A DNA stretch of 64,000 nt from CAWDVR01 sp044869805. Lineage in GTDB: Bacteria; Acidobacteriota; Thermoanaerobaculia; Multivoradales; SZUA-115. The notes under the pieces are model-generated. The model was not told the origin of the DNA. It ran no database searches and was given only the letters and a program-made list of their open reading frames with translations. The position numbers were made by a program, and so were the translations under genes. Shown here piece after piece: positions 8,379 to 16,082 of the stretch (the first letter of the stretch is position 1; each line of letters begins with the position of its first letter). Location: the NCBI GenBank assembly GCA_044869805.1, contig JBIOXV010000149.1, forward strand, positions 1 through 64,000, written 5' to 3'.

Positions 8379-10097
8379 TCAGGTGGCGAATGCGATCTCG
8401 ATCTCGGTACCGGCGCCGGGAGCCGTGCGCAGGCAGAAGGTGCCGCCCAGGTTGCGCGCCCGTTCGCGCATGGTAGACAGGCCCATGCCGCCGCCCTCGA
8501 GCGTCGAAGGCGAGAACTGGCGGGCGGAGGCGGCCTGCGGGTCGAAGCCCCGGCCGTCGTCGCGGATGCGCATCGAGGCGCGCCCGCCGCCGGCGGCGAG
8601 CTCGACCTCGATGTTGTTGGCCCGCGCGTGCTTGACGGTGTTGGAGAGCGCCTCCTGCGCGATGCGGTAGAGCACTTCCTCGCGCTCCGCCGGCAGCCCC
8701 TCGTAGCCGCGCCGCACCAGCCTGGCGGCCAGGCCGTCGCGCTCCAGCGCGGCGAGGTCCAGGGCCAGCACCGCCGGCAGGCCCTCGCTCCTCACCCGCA
8801 CCACGCCCGGGATCGGCAGCTCTGACGTCGAAGGGCCGGGCCGGGGTGCCGGCGGCCGCAGCTCCTTGAGCAGGGCCCGCATCTCGGCCAGGGCCGAACG
8901 GTTGAGCTCGACCACGCGCTCGATGCGGCGTTCGCCCTCGACGGGGTCGCGGGAGTAAGCCGGCGCCACTGACTGCGCGATCATGGTCGCCGAGGAGAGG
9001 AGCTGGGTCACCGAGTCGTGGAGGTCGCGCGCCAGGCGCTGGCGCTCCTCGAGCACGGCGAGCTGCTGGGCCTGAGCGAAGAGGCGGGCATTCTTGATCG
9101 CCAGCGCCAGGTGATCGGCCGCGATCTCCAACGCCGTGGCATCCTCTTCCGAGAAGGGCTCGCCACTCTCGACGTTGAGCACGCCCAGGATCTGGCCGCC
9201 GAGGCGGATCGGCACCGCCAGCTCGGCGCGGATGCCGGAGACGCCGGGGGTGGGCACGTAGCGGGGATCGGCGGAGACGTCGTTCACCAGCTCGACGCGG
9301 CCGTGGGCGGCGGCGGCGCCGATGATCCCGCGGCCCACCGGCAGGCGGTAGTCGCCGTCGAGCGAGTGACGGCCGGGGCCGCCGACCGAGGAGAGCAGCA
9401 GGGTCGAGGGCCGGACGGGGTCGATCAGCGGAATGGCGACGTTGGGGTAGCCCAGGAGCTCGTGGATGGCGTCGGCAGCGGTCTGGAGCATCTGCGTGAG
9501 CTCGAGGCCCGAGGAGATGATGCGCCCGACCTCGGCCAGCACCTCGAGGCGGCGGGTGCGGGTGTGCTCGCGCTGGTAGCGGCGCGCGATCTCGATGGCA
9601 ATGGCGGCCGGGCGCCCGAAGAGCGACAGGCTCTCGACGTCGCCGCCGTCGAAGCGCCGCGGTGGCCGGGCACCTATGCCGAAGAAGCCCACCAGCCGGT
9701 CGCGCCAGAAGAGCGGCAGGCCGAGGACGGCGTTTTCCGCCAGCTCGGGCCGGGGCTGGCCGAGGTCGCCGTAGCGTTCGAGCACGATCGGCCGGCGCTC
9801 GGCCAGCACGCGGCCGGCCAGGCCCTCGCCCGGCCGCGCCTCGGTGCCGACCTCGCCCTCGGGCATGTGGTGGGCGGCCTCGACGCGCAGCACGCCGCGC
9901 TGCTCGTCGTAGATGCCGATCGACCCGTCGTCGGCGCCCAGCAGCTCGCACGCCTCGCGCACGATCGAGGTCAGCAGCGTGCGCAGCTCGGACTCGCTCG
10001 ACACTTCCGCGAGCACGCGCCCGAGCGTTTCGCCGCGCCTGAGCAGAGCTTCGAGCCGCGCAGGCGGGGGCAGGGTGCTGGCGCCGTGAGGGGGCAT
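8379..10097 (-). CDS. GAF-domain sensor histidine kinase (HisKA_3/NarX-like core)
   Basis: 572 residues with no transmembrane segment, so a soluble sensor. Two GAF domains occupy roughly residues 30-180 and 200-345 (the second includes VGRGIIGAAAAHGRVELVND). The dimerisation/phosphoacceptor helix is LEERQRLARDLHDSVTQ with His360. The HATPase domain carries an N box with NTVKHARA and the G1 motif IRDDGRGFD near the C-terminus. Signals could be small molecules, redox or cyclic nucleotides bound by GAF; the sequence does not say which. It is the first gene of a two-gene kinase-regulator operon. Confidence 0.93.
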   Translation of the reverse strand: MPPHGASTLPPPARLEALLRRGETLGRVLAEVSSESELRTLLTSIVREACELLGADDGSIGIYDEQRGVLRVEAAHHMPEGEVGTEARPGEGLAGRVLAERRPIVLERYGDLGQPRPELAENAVLGLPLFWRDRLVGFFGIGARPPRRFDGGDVESLSLFGRPAAIAIEIARRYQREHTRTRRLEVLAEVGRIISSGLELTQMLQTAADAIHELLGYPNVAIPLIDPVRPSTLLLSSVGGPGRHSLDGDYRLPVGRGIIGAAAAHGRVELVNDVSADPRYVPTPGVSGIRAELAVPIRLGGQILGVLNVESGEPFSEEDATALEIAADHLALAIKNARLFAQAQQLAVLEERQRLARDLHDSVTQLLSSATMIAQSVAPAYSRDPVEGERRIERVVELNRSALAEMRALLKELRPPAPRPGPSTSELPIPGVVRVRSEGLPAVLALDLAALERDGLAARLVRRGYEGLPAEREEVLYRIAQEALSNTVKHARANNIEVELAAGGGRASMRIRDDGRGFDPQAASARQFSPSTLEGGGMGLSTMRERARNLGGTFCLRTAPGAGTEIEIAFAT

Positions 10098-10184
10098 CGA
10101 CGAGCCTCGCCGTCAAGCTAGCACAGCGATCGGCGCCGGACCGCTGACGAAAGTCAGGAGCCCGAGGGGCCGAAAGGCAGGGCC

Positions 10185-10245
10185 GGGCAGCCACGAGGGC
10201 TGCCCCTACGAGATCCCGGTAGGGGCGGACCCTCGTGGTCGCCCG
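10185..10245. repeat. Inverted repeat (REP/MITE-like, design A, copy 2)
   Basis: Left arm GGGCAGCCACGAGGG.. (10185-10210) and right arm ..ACCCTCGTGGTCGCCC (10218-10245) are near-perfect complements over about 25 bp with a tight loop. The arms contain the GTAGGGGCGRMCCTCGTGG core shared with the element at 6452-6526. It lies 8 bases beyond the stop of the sigma-54 activator and could act as its transcript end, but it has no U-run. Confidence 0.7.
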
Positions 10246-10252
10246 ACACGGC

Positions 10253-11713
10253 TCAGGCCAGCGCCGGCTGGCCGCGGCGGGCACGCCGGAAGTCCTCTTT
10301 GCGCAGGCCGAGCTCCCGCATCTTGTCGTACAGCGAGCGCGGGTCGAGGCCGGCGCGGCGGGCCGTCTCGCCGATGCGGCCTCCGGTCGATCGCAGCTGC
10401 TCCTCCAGGTACAGACGCTCGCAGGTCTCCACCACCTCGCGCCGCACCTCGCGCAGCGGCTTCTCCAGCCAGTCCCGCGGCAGCCCGAGGCCGGGGGTGG
10501 CGGCGCCGCGCGCCGGCCCCGCCTTGGCGCCCGCCTCGGCGAAGCGGGCGATGTTCTCCGGCAGGTCGCCGAGGGTGATCTCTTCGCCCTCGCACAGCAG
10601 TACGGTGCGCTCCATGACGTTGATCAGCTCGCGCACGTTGCCGGGCCACGGGTAGTGGCTGAGCGCGTCGAGGGCCTCCTCGCGGATCACCTCCGCGGTG
10701 CGCCCGAGCTGGATGCGGAAGCGATCCATGTAGCTCTGCGCCAGGGCCGGGATGTCCTCCTGGCGTTCGCGCAGCGGCGGCACCGTGAGGGTCACCACCC
10801 CGAGACGGTAGTAGAGATCGCTCCTGAACTCCTTGGCCCGGATCGCCTCTTCCAGGTTGCGGTTGGTGGCCGCCATCACCCGTACGTCGACCTCGATGAG
10901 CTGCTCGCCGCCGACGCGCTGGATCTTGCGCTCCTGGAGCACCCGCAAGAGCTTCGCCTGCAGGTGAGGCGACATGTCGGCGATCTCGTCCAAGAAGATG
11001 GTGCCGCGATGAGCGAGCTCGAAGTAGCCGCGCCGCGAGCGGATGGCGCCGGTGAAGGCACCCTTGTCGTGGCCGAAGAGCTCGCTCTCGAGCAGGGTGT
11101 CCGGGATGGCGGCGGAGTTGACGGCAATAAAGGGAGCACTGGAACGAGGCCCCTCGGCATGAATTGCTCGCGCCAGCCACTCCTTTCCGACGCCGGTTTC
11201 GCCTAGAATGAGCAGCGAGCTGTCCGAGGCAGCCACCCTGCGCGCAAGCTGCAGCAGGGCCTGCATGGGCTCACTGGCCGAGGCAAAGTCGCTTAAGTGA
11301 TAGTGTTCGTCCGGCTGCTCCGCTCGAAGTCGGTTGATCAGCGCCTCGCGACGACGGCTTACCAGGGTTCTCAAGGTCTGAGCGAGGACTGAGTCCGGCA
11401 AGTCGGGAGAGATCACCGCAAAGCAGCCCGAGGCGAGAAGCGCCGCCCGATCCTCCGAGTCTTCCTGGGCTTGCAGGACGATGAGCTCGGGGCGATCGGG
11501 AAGCTTGCGTAACGCAGAAACGAAGTCCGAAGGCGGCTCCGTGACGGCGCCGCGGTCGACGACGACCAGGTCGCAGCTATCGCGAGCCAGGCCCTCCCAG
11601 AGGCCGTCGCGTTTGGAGGCAGCGAAGACGAGGACGTTCGGCTGGGCAATCAGGCGGCCGACCCGCCGATACACGGCCGGTTGATCGATGACGAGAAGGA
11701 TGCGGATCAGCAT
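10253..11713 (-). CDS. Sigma-54-dependent activator with degenerate receiver domain (NtrC-like)
   Basis: 486 residues in three parts. Residues 1-120 have a receiver-like fold with a single acidic residue at the start (Asp10, followed by Gln11) and Asp53 at the phosphoacceptor position (LVVVDRG), but no conserved Lys (AVISPDLPD), so phosphotransfer is doubtful. The central AAA+ domain has Walker A GETGVGKE (171-178), the sigma-54 contact loop GAFTGA and Walker B TIFLDEIADM. The C-terminal Fis-type helix-turn-helix is near 440-480 (GRIGETARRAGLDPRSLYDK). It is transcribed away from a clear -24/-12 promoter at 11863-11879, which it probably activates. No kinase is adjacent. Confidence 0.95.
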   Translation of the reverse strand: MLIRILLVIDQPAVYRRVGRLIAQPNVLVFAASKRDGLWEGLARDSCDLVVVDRGAVTEPPSDFVSALRKLPDRPELIVLQAQEDSEDRAALLASGCFAVISPDLPDSVLAQTLRTLVSRRREALINRLRAEQPDEHYHLSDFASASEPMQALLQLARRVAASDSSLLILGETGVGKEWLARAIHAEGPRSSAPFIAVNSAAIPDTLLESELFGHDKGAFTGAIRSRRGYFELAHRGTIFLDEIADMSPHLQAKLLRVLQERKIQRVGGEQLIEVDVRVMAATNRNLEEAIRAKEFRSDLYYRLGVVTLTVPPLRERQEDIPALAQSYMDRFRIQLGRTAEVIREEALDALSHYPWPGNVRELINVMERTVLLCEGEEITLGDLPENIARFAEAGAKAGPARGAATPGLGLPRDWLEKPLREVRREVVETCERLYLEEQLRSTGGRIGETARRAGLDPRSLYDKMRELGLRKEDFRRARRGQPALA

Positions 11714-11820
11714 GCGACGAGACTCTTTGGGTTTCGGAGATTGTGCAGCCGATCCGTTCGGATTTCAAGACTCCGAATTTTGCCCCGGGGTGGGTTGCCA
11801 CCCAGTGGGGAGGCGGTCTA

Positions 11821-11847
11821 CCAAGCGTCTGATTGCAAAGGGCTTGG
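11821..11847. promoter_or_regulatory. Inverted repeat, possible activator binding site
   Basis: CCAAGC (11821-11826) and GCTTGG (11842-11847) form a perfect inverted repeat with half-site centres 21 bp apart, two helical turns. It lies 17 bp upstream of the -24 element, closer than most enhancer sites. Another short palindrome, TGGGT-N4-ACCCA, is at 11791-11804. Either could bind the divergent Fis-type regulator; this is inference from position. Confidence 0.35.
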
Positions 11848-11862
11848 TCCGCTACCTCGGGG

Positions 11863-11879
11863 CTGGCACCCGGTTTGCC
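11863..11879 (+). promoter_or_regulatory. Sigma-54 (-24/-12) promoter
   Basis: CTGGCACCCGGTTTGCC matches the -24/-12 consensus YTGGCACG-N4-TTGCW closely, with exactly 10 bases between the invariant GG (11865-11866) and GC (11877-11878). It sits in the intergenic region next to a sigma-54 activator gene and points toward the small peptide, lipoprotein and L,D-transpeptidase genes. Transcription should start near 11890. Confidence 0.8.
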
Positions 11880-11976
11880 AAGGCAGTGAATCGAAGCCGG
11901 CGGGTGCGAGCGAGTGTGTCGCTCGGCCGTACCGGTATCGAATGCGGTCCCTCCATGGGCAGAGGAGATCTCCACC

Positions 11977-12117
11977 ATGGCTGGCAAACCGAAGGCACCC
12001 GTTCCGGAGCGCAGGCTCGCGGTAACGCGGCCGGCAGGTCAGGCCGGCTCCACCGGCAAGTTCTCCGGCACCCTGGCGGCGATCAAGACTTTGATCGCCC
12101 AGGCGCCGAAGCGCTAG
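11977..12117 (+). CDS. Small basic peptide (46 aa) downstream of the sigma-54 promoter
   Basis: The reading frame starts at ATG 11977, 5 bases after a strong AGAGGAGAT ribosome-binding site, and encodes 46 residues, MAGKPKAPVPER at the N-terminus and GTLAAIKTLIAQAPKR at the C-terminus. It is rich in Lys, Arg, Ala and Pro, has no signal peptide and only a short amphipathic stretch near the end. It is the first possible gene after the -24/-12 promoter. I recognise no family. It could be a real small protein or merely a leader; the good ribosome-binding site is the main support. Confidence 0.45.
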   Translation: MAGKPKAPVPERRLAVTRPAGQAGSTGKFSGTLAAIKTLIAQAPKR

Positions 12118-12226
12118 CCGGTCCGACCCGGCTGTCAGGGCAGGACGTGGCGAAGGCGCCCACCCCGCCCTGGGCCAGGCCGCGCGGGATATCGGGACCG
12201 TGGATCATTTGAGAGGAGACTGTAAG

Positions 12227-12841
12227 ATGCGCAGCAAGACGATCCTGATCGGCTCGGTGCTGCTCTCGTGCGTGTTGCTGGTCACCGGTTGTGCCAAGCC
12301 ACCGCAGGCGGAGCTCGACGCCCTCAAGGCTTCCGTCGCCGGAGCCGAGTCGGCGCAGGCCGAGACCTATGCACCTTCCGAGCTCGCCGCTGCTCGCGAC
12401 GCGCAGAACGCGGCGCAGGCCGAGATCGACGCCCAGGGCAAGAAGTTCGCCCTCTTCCGTTCCTACAAGAAGGCCAAGGAGCTGATCACCGACGCCAACA
12501 ACAAGGCGAAGACCGCTCAAGAGGCCGCCGTTTCGGGTAAGGCCCAGGCCAAGGCCGACGCCGAGGCCGCCGTCGCCTCCGCCAAGGCTGCCGTGACCGC
12601 CCTGCAGACCGCTCTCACCGAGCTCGAAGCCTGCCGGCGCAAGCCCAAGGGCTTTGCCGAGGACCTCGCGGCGCTCAAGGCGCGCTTCGACGCGCTGAAC
12701 TCGCGCGCCGCCGGCCTCGACTCCCAGCTCGCCTCCGAGGACTACAATGGTGCCAAGTCGTCGGCCGACTCGATCACCAGCGAGGCCGGCACTTTGACCA
12801 CCGACATCCAGGCGGCCAAAGAAAAGATCGGATGCACCTAA
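12227..12841 (+). CDS. Ala-rich coiled-coil lipoprotein (DUF4398-like)
   Basis: 204 residues. The N-terminus MRSKTILIGSVLL ends in the lipobox LVTGC, with Cys22 as the lipidation site, so it is probably anchored in the outer or inner membrane facing the periplasm. The mature part is almost entirely helical Ala/Lys/Glu heptads with a first block (PSELAAARDAQNAAQAEIDA) resembling DUF4398 lipoproteins. ATG 12227 follows GAGGAGAC at a good distance. The gene is overlapped by the first L,D-transpeptidase gene (10 bases), which ties it to peptidoglycan remodelling. It may act like a Braun-type or tethering lipoprotein; that is inference. Confidence 0.8.
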   Translation: MRSKTILIGSVLLSCVLLVTGCAKPPQAELDALKASVAGAESAQAETYAPSELAAARDAQNAAQAEIDAQGKKFALFRSYKKAKELITDANNKAKTAQEAAVSGKAQAKADAEAAVASAKAAVTALQTALTELEACRRKPKGFAEDLAALKARFDALNSRAAGLDSQLASEDYNGAKSSADSITSEAGTLTTDIQAAKEKIGCT

Positions 12842-14007
12842 CCGGCTCACCTAAAGCCGTCACGGCGGCGGCCTCCCGCCGCCGCCCGTGTTCTCCCCTG
12901 TATCTCTCGCTGGGCGCCGTCCTCTGGGCGGCGTCCGCCTTGTCTCTTGTGGGCTGCTCGAAGGAGCCGGAGTTCGATGTGCCGGCCGCCCGCTCGGCGT
13001 CGACCCACGCGCTCACCACGCTGGGCGCCGACGAGCCGGAGCAGACCCAACACCTGAAGACTCTGATCGAGCTGGCCGAGCAGGCCACGGCGCGCGAGCG
13101 CGGCGAGTGGTTCTGGAACCGCGAGGACGAGCTCATCGAGGCCGCCTGGGGACGGGTGGCGGCAGCCTCGGTGGTGGCCCTCGAGCAGCTCAAGGCGCAC
13201 AAGGAATCCACCCGCAACCGCTGGGTGGAGGCCGAGCGGCAGGCGACCGCGGCCCTGGCCCTGGCGCGTGTGGAGGTCAAGGCGCCGGGGCTCTCGCGGC
13301 GCGAGCACAACCTCGTGCAGCAGGCTGCGCTGATCCTGGCGACCGCGCGCCGGCTCGCCGCCACGGGCGAGCTCGACCGTGCCACCGCGATGGTGGCGGG
13401 CAGCCTGCAGCAGGCCGGCGAGGTGCACGAGGCGTGGGACGTGCTGCACGCGCGCTTCGACGACCGCGGCACGCTGCGGCGCTGGAAGGCGCTGGTCGAC
13501 GAGACCATCGCGCACACTGCCGCGGGCCAGTCCACCGCCTTCGTGGTCGACAAGCTGAATCGCCGCCTCTACGTCTACTCGCGGGGCCGCAAGGTGGACT
13601 CGTTTCTCGTCGAGCTGGGGGCCAAGGGCTTGAAGCCCAAGCTCCACGCCGGCGACCGCGCCACGCCCGAGGGGCGCTACCGGGTCACCGAGGTGCGCTC
13701 CCCGGGCGAGACGCGCTACTACAAGGCCCTGATGCTGGACTACCCGAACCTCGAGGACCGCGCCCGCTTCGCCGAGGCGCAGCGCCGAGGGACCATCCCC
13801 CGCGGCGTCGGCCCGGGAAGCCTGATCGAGATCCACGGCTCGGGCGGCAAGGGCAAGGACTGGACCGACGGTTGCATCGCGCTCACCAATGCGGCGATGG
13901 ACCGCCTGTTCCGCTACGCCGCGGTCGACACCCCGGTGGTGATCGTGGGTACGGTGCCGGAAGGCGGCTCCCAGGAAAGGCCGCAGGTGCGCGCAGGAGG
14001 ACGATGA
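12832..14007 (+). CDS. L,D-transpeptidase (YkuD) lipoprotein
   Basis: 391 residues. An unusually long n-region precedes a hydrophobic stretch ending in the lipobox LVGC (Cys42). A helical region of about 200 residues follows, then a YkuD catalytic domain from about residue 235 (STAFVVDKLNRRLYVYSRG). The active site is intact: His335 in EIHGSGGKG and Cys348 in DWTDGCIAL. The family forms or breaks 3-3 cross-links or attaches lipoproteins to peptidoglycan. It overlaps the lipoprotein upstream by 10 bases and the second YkuD gene downstream by ATGA, so the three are one unit. Confidence 0.92.
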   Translation: MHLTGSPKAVTAAASRRRPCSPLYLSLGAVLWAASALSLVGCSKEPEFDVPAARSASTHALTTLGADEPEQTQHLKTLIELAEQATARERGEWFWNREDELIEAAWGRVAAASVVALEQLKAHKESTRNRWVEAERQATAALALARVEVKAPGLSRREHNLVQQAALILATARRLAATGELDRATAMVAGSLQQAGEVHEAWDVLHARFDDRGTLRRWKALVDETIAHTAAGQSTAFVVDKLNRRLYVYSRGRKVDSFLVELGAKGLKPKLHAGDRATPEGRYRVTEVRSPGETRYYKALMLDYPNLEDRARFAEAQRRGTIPRGVGPGSLIEIHGSGGKGKDWTDGCIALTNAAMDRLFRYAAVDTPVVIVGTVPEGGSQERPQVRAGGR

Positions 14008-14741
14008 GCTTGCCCGCGGATTCCCCGATTGCGTCGGCGCCGGGCGCCCTTCCCGCGGCTCCTGCACCGGCCGATGTCGTCGCCGTTCCCCGGCGGCGGC
14101 GCTGGCGCTCGCTCTTGGTCGCTTTCTTGATGGTGTGCCTGCTGGTGGCAGCCGGCCTGGGCTACGTCATCTCCCAGGGTGGCTGGTTCGATGCCGAGCC
14201 TCTGGTCGCGGCGGCGCCCGCCAGCCCCAGTGACGGCGGCCCCAAAGAGCAGGCCCGGCAGGAGAAGCTGGCCCGCAAGATGGCCTCGCTCGCTCCCACC
14301 GGCATCTACGTCCTGGTCGACACCTACAAGAACCGCATCCACGTCTTCAAGAACGGCGAGCCGCTGCGCGAGGCGGTGTGCTCGACCGGTAGCGGCACCA
14401 TCCTCAAGGACCCGGAAAAGGGGCGCGAGTGGGTGTTCGATACCCCGCGCGGCGAACGCAAAGTGCAGCGCAAGGTCAAGAACCCCATTTGGGTGAAGCC
14501 GGATTGGGCGTTCATCGAGGAGGGCTATCGGCCCCCCGGCAAGGACTCGCCGGGCCGCTACGATGACTTCTCGCTCGGCGACTACGGCCTCTACCTCGGG
14601 GACGGCTACATCATGCACGGCACGGTGTTCCAGTCGCTCCTCGGCCAGCGCGTGACCCACGGCTGCATCCGCATCGGCGACGCCGACCTCGAGTGGATCT
14701 ACAACACGGTGCCGCTGGGAACCAGGGTCTACCTGTTCTGA
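14004..14741 (+). CDS. L,D-transpeptidase (YkuD), membrane-anchored
   Basis: 245 residues. A cytoplasmic Pro/Ala-rich head of about 30 residues ends in RRRRWR, then one membrane helix (about 36-56) and a periplasmic YkuD domain beginning near ASLAPTGIYVLVDTYKNRI. The catalytic motif is HGTVFQSLLGQRVTHGCIRI with Cys221. No LysM domain is present. Start ATG 14004 overlaps the previous stop (ATGA). A second, differently anchored transpeptidase next to the lipoprotein form suggests division of labour between inner and outer membrane faces of the wall. Confidence 0.92.
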   Translation: MSLPADSPIASAPGALPAAPAPADVVAVPRRRRWRSLLVAFLMVCLLVAAGLGYVISQGGWFDAEPLVAAAPASPSDGGPKEQARQEKLARKMASLAPTGIYVLVDTYKNRIHVFKNGEPLREAVCSTGSGTILKDPEKGREWVFDTPRGERKVQRKVKNPIWVKPDWAFIEEGYRPPGKDSPGRYDDFSLGDYGLYLGDGYIMHGTVFQSLLGQRVTHGCIRIGDADLEWIYNTVPLGTRVYLF

Positions 14742-15430
14742 TGCGCCGGCGAGCCTTGGCGCTGGTAGGCGCCCTGCTGCTCGGGCTGTCCGCGGCCGGC
14801 GCCGCCAGGGCGGCCAAGGAGCCACCGCCGCCCAAGAGCTTCCTCGAGGCCGAGCTCGGCACGGCGCAGACCATCGACCTCTACCTGGTGCTGCGCCCGA
14901 AGGCCAAGGCGCTGGAGGTACGCGCCCGCGGCATCACGCTCTCGACCGTGCCGCTCCAGCACGTCGAGCTCTTGCGCTACCGGGCGCCGCGCAGCGCGAA
15001 CGTCGAGCCGGCCACCATGCCGCTCTACTTCTGGACCGTCGCCGAAGAGCCGGAGGCCGCTCACCGCAAGGTGATTGCGCCCGCCGAGCTGCGGCCGTAC
15101 TCCGAAGAGGAGTCCGAGGAAGAAGAGCAGAGTACGCAGCTCCCGGTGGCGACGGCACCTGCCGGCGCCGCCGAGCCGCTGCCCGCGCCACCCACCGACT
15201 ACAAGATCGCCCTCGATCTGGGCTGGCAGCTCTGGGTGACCGGCAAGGTCCCCGATACGGACCTCCTGAGCCGGCTCAAGTACGCGCTCGCCGAGGGCTG
15301 GGGCCGCCTGCGCGGCCGCCAGCCCGAAACCCAGGACCGCGTCGTGCTGGTGCTGCCGCCCGAGGAAGCGCAGCGCATGCACCACCTGTTCCGCGAGGGG
15401 ACGCGGATTTACCTGGACCCTACCGGCTGA
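14741..15430 (+). CDS. Exported protein of unknown function in the L,D-transpeptidase unit
   Basis: 229 residues with a Sec signal peptide (MRRRALALVGALLLGLSAAGA, cut near ARA-AKE). I recognise no domain. The mature protein has a beta-rich half (DLYLVLRPKAKALEVRARGI) and an acidic tract near residue 125 (SEEESEEEEQST) followed by a Pro/Ala linker and a second domain ending near YLDPTG. The ATG at 14741 shares its A with the preceding TGA, so it is coupled to the YkuD genes and probably works with them in the envelope. Confidence 0.75.
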   Translation: MRRRALALVGALLLGLSAAGAARAAKEPPPPKSFLEAELGTAQTIDLYLVLRPKAKALEVRARGITLSTVPLQHVELLRYRAPRSANVEPATMPLYFWTVAEEPEAAHRKVIAPAELRPYSEEESEEEEQSTQLPVATAPAGAAEPLPAPPTDYKIALDLGWQLWVTGKVPDTDLLSRLKYALAEGWGRLRGRQPETQDRVVLVLPPEEAQRMHHLFREGTRIYLDPTG

Positions 15431-15433
15431 GCT

Positions 15434-15473
15434 GAGCTGGCGAGTAGGCCTGCTGCGGCCTCCTCACCAGCTC
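15434..15473. terminator. Bidirectional stem-loop between convergent genes
   Basis: GAGCTGGCGAGTAGGCC and GGCCTCCTCACCAGCTC form a 17-position stem with two mismatches and a 6-base loop. It fills the gap between the plus-strand exported-protein gene (stop 15430) and the minus-strand LPxTA protein gene (stop 15483). There is no long U-run on either side, so it may work as a transcript end in either direction without being a textbook intrinsic terminator. Confidence 0.6.
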
Positions 15474-15482
15474 GGAAGCCGT

Positions 15483-16082
15483 TTAGCGCACCACGCGCCG
15501 CACGACGATCGCGGCGGCGAGCGCCAGGAGGCCGGCAAGGGCGATCAAGCCCTCGTTGCTGGCGGTCGCCGGCAGGGGCTCCGGCGAATCGTCGGCGTCA
15601 TACGCCGGGGCCGGCGCAGGCTCGGGCTCCGGAACCTCGGCCACCTCAGGAGCAGGCGGCGGAAGCGGCTCGGGGGCTACGGCCGGTGGCGTCTCGACCA
15701 CCGGGGGCGGCGGCTCGGCAATCGGCGTCGTCGTCACGGTCACGGGAGGCGTCGTCGCCACCGGGGCAGGCTCGGCCTCATTCCCCTGGAAACCGATGAT
15801 CTCGTCGGCAATCGCCCTGGCGTCCTCGAGGTGGTAGTTGACCTTGACGCGAGTGCCCGCCGCGCGGTGCTGGGCACCGACCGTCGAGTCGTCGAGAAAC
15901 ACGGTCACCAGCTCGCCTACGTCGTTGCGGAGGATGAGGTGGTCATTGTTGCTCGAGACCACTTCGCCGGTGACGAAGGTCACGCCGGGCGTCGACGCAT
16001 TGCCCATGTCCTGCGGCGACTGCGCCAGCGCGAGGCCGCTGCCAAGCAGCGTCAGGATGGCAAGAATCGTCAGCTTTCGCAT
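15483..16082 (-). CDS. Exported protein with LPxTA-type C-terminal anchor
   Basis: 199 residues. Signal peptide MRKLTILAILTLLGSGLALA, then a small beta domain (about 25-100: TFVTGEVVSSNNDHLILRND to VKVNYHLEDARAIADEI), a Pro/Val/Glu-rich linker of about 70 residues, and a tail of LPATASNEG, a hydrophobic helix and RRVVR. The tail has the three-part build of a sortase or exosortase sorting signal. The small beta domain looks like a short OB- or SH3-like fold, but I assign no function. A GAGGAGAA ribosome-binding site lies just before the ATG. Confidence 0.8.
   Translation of the reverse strand: MRKLTILAILTLLGSGLALAQSPQDMGNASTPGVTFVTGEVVSSNNDHLILRNDVGELVTVFLDDSTVGAQHRAAGTRVKVNYHLEDARAIADEIIGFQGNEAEPAPVATTPPVTVTTTPIAEPPPPVVETPPAVAPEPLPPPAPEVAEVPEPEPAPAPAYDADDSPEPLPATASNEGLIALAGLLALAAAIVVRRVVR

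Noticed and set aside
6916..10284. Open frame of over 1,100 codons on the minus strand across lipB, archease and the kinase genes
   Set aside because: It is Arg/Ala/Pro-rich antisense or out-of-frame sequence over well-supported genes, a product of high GC with few stop codons.
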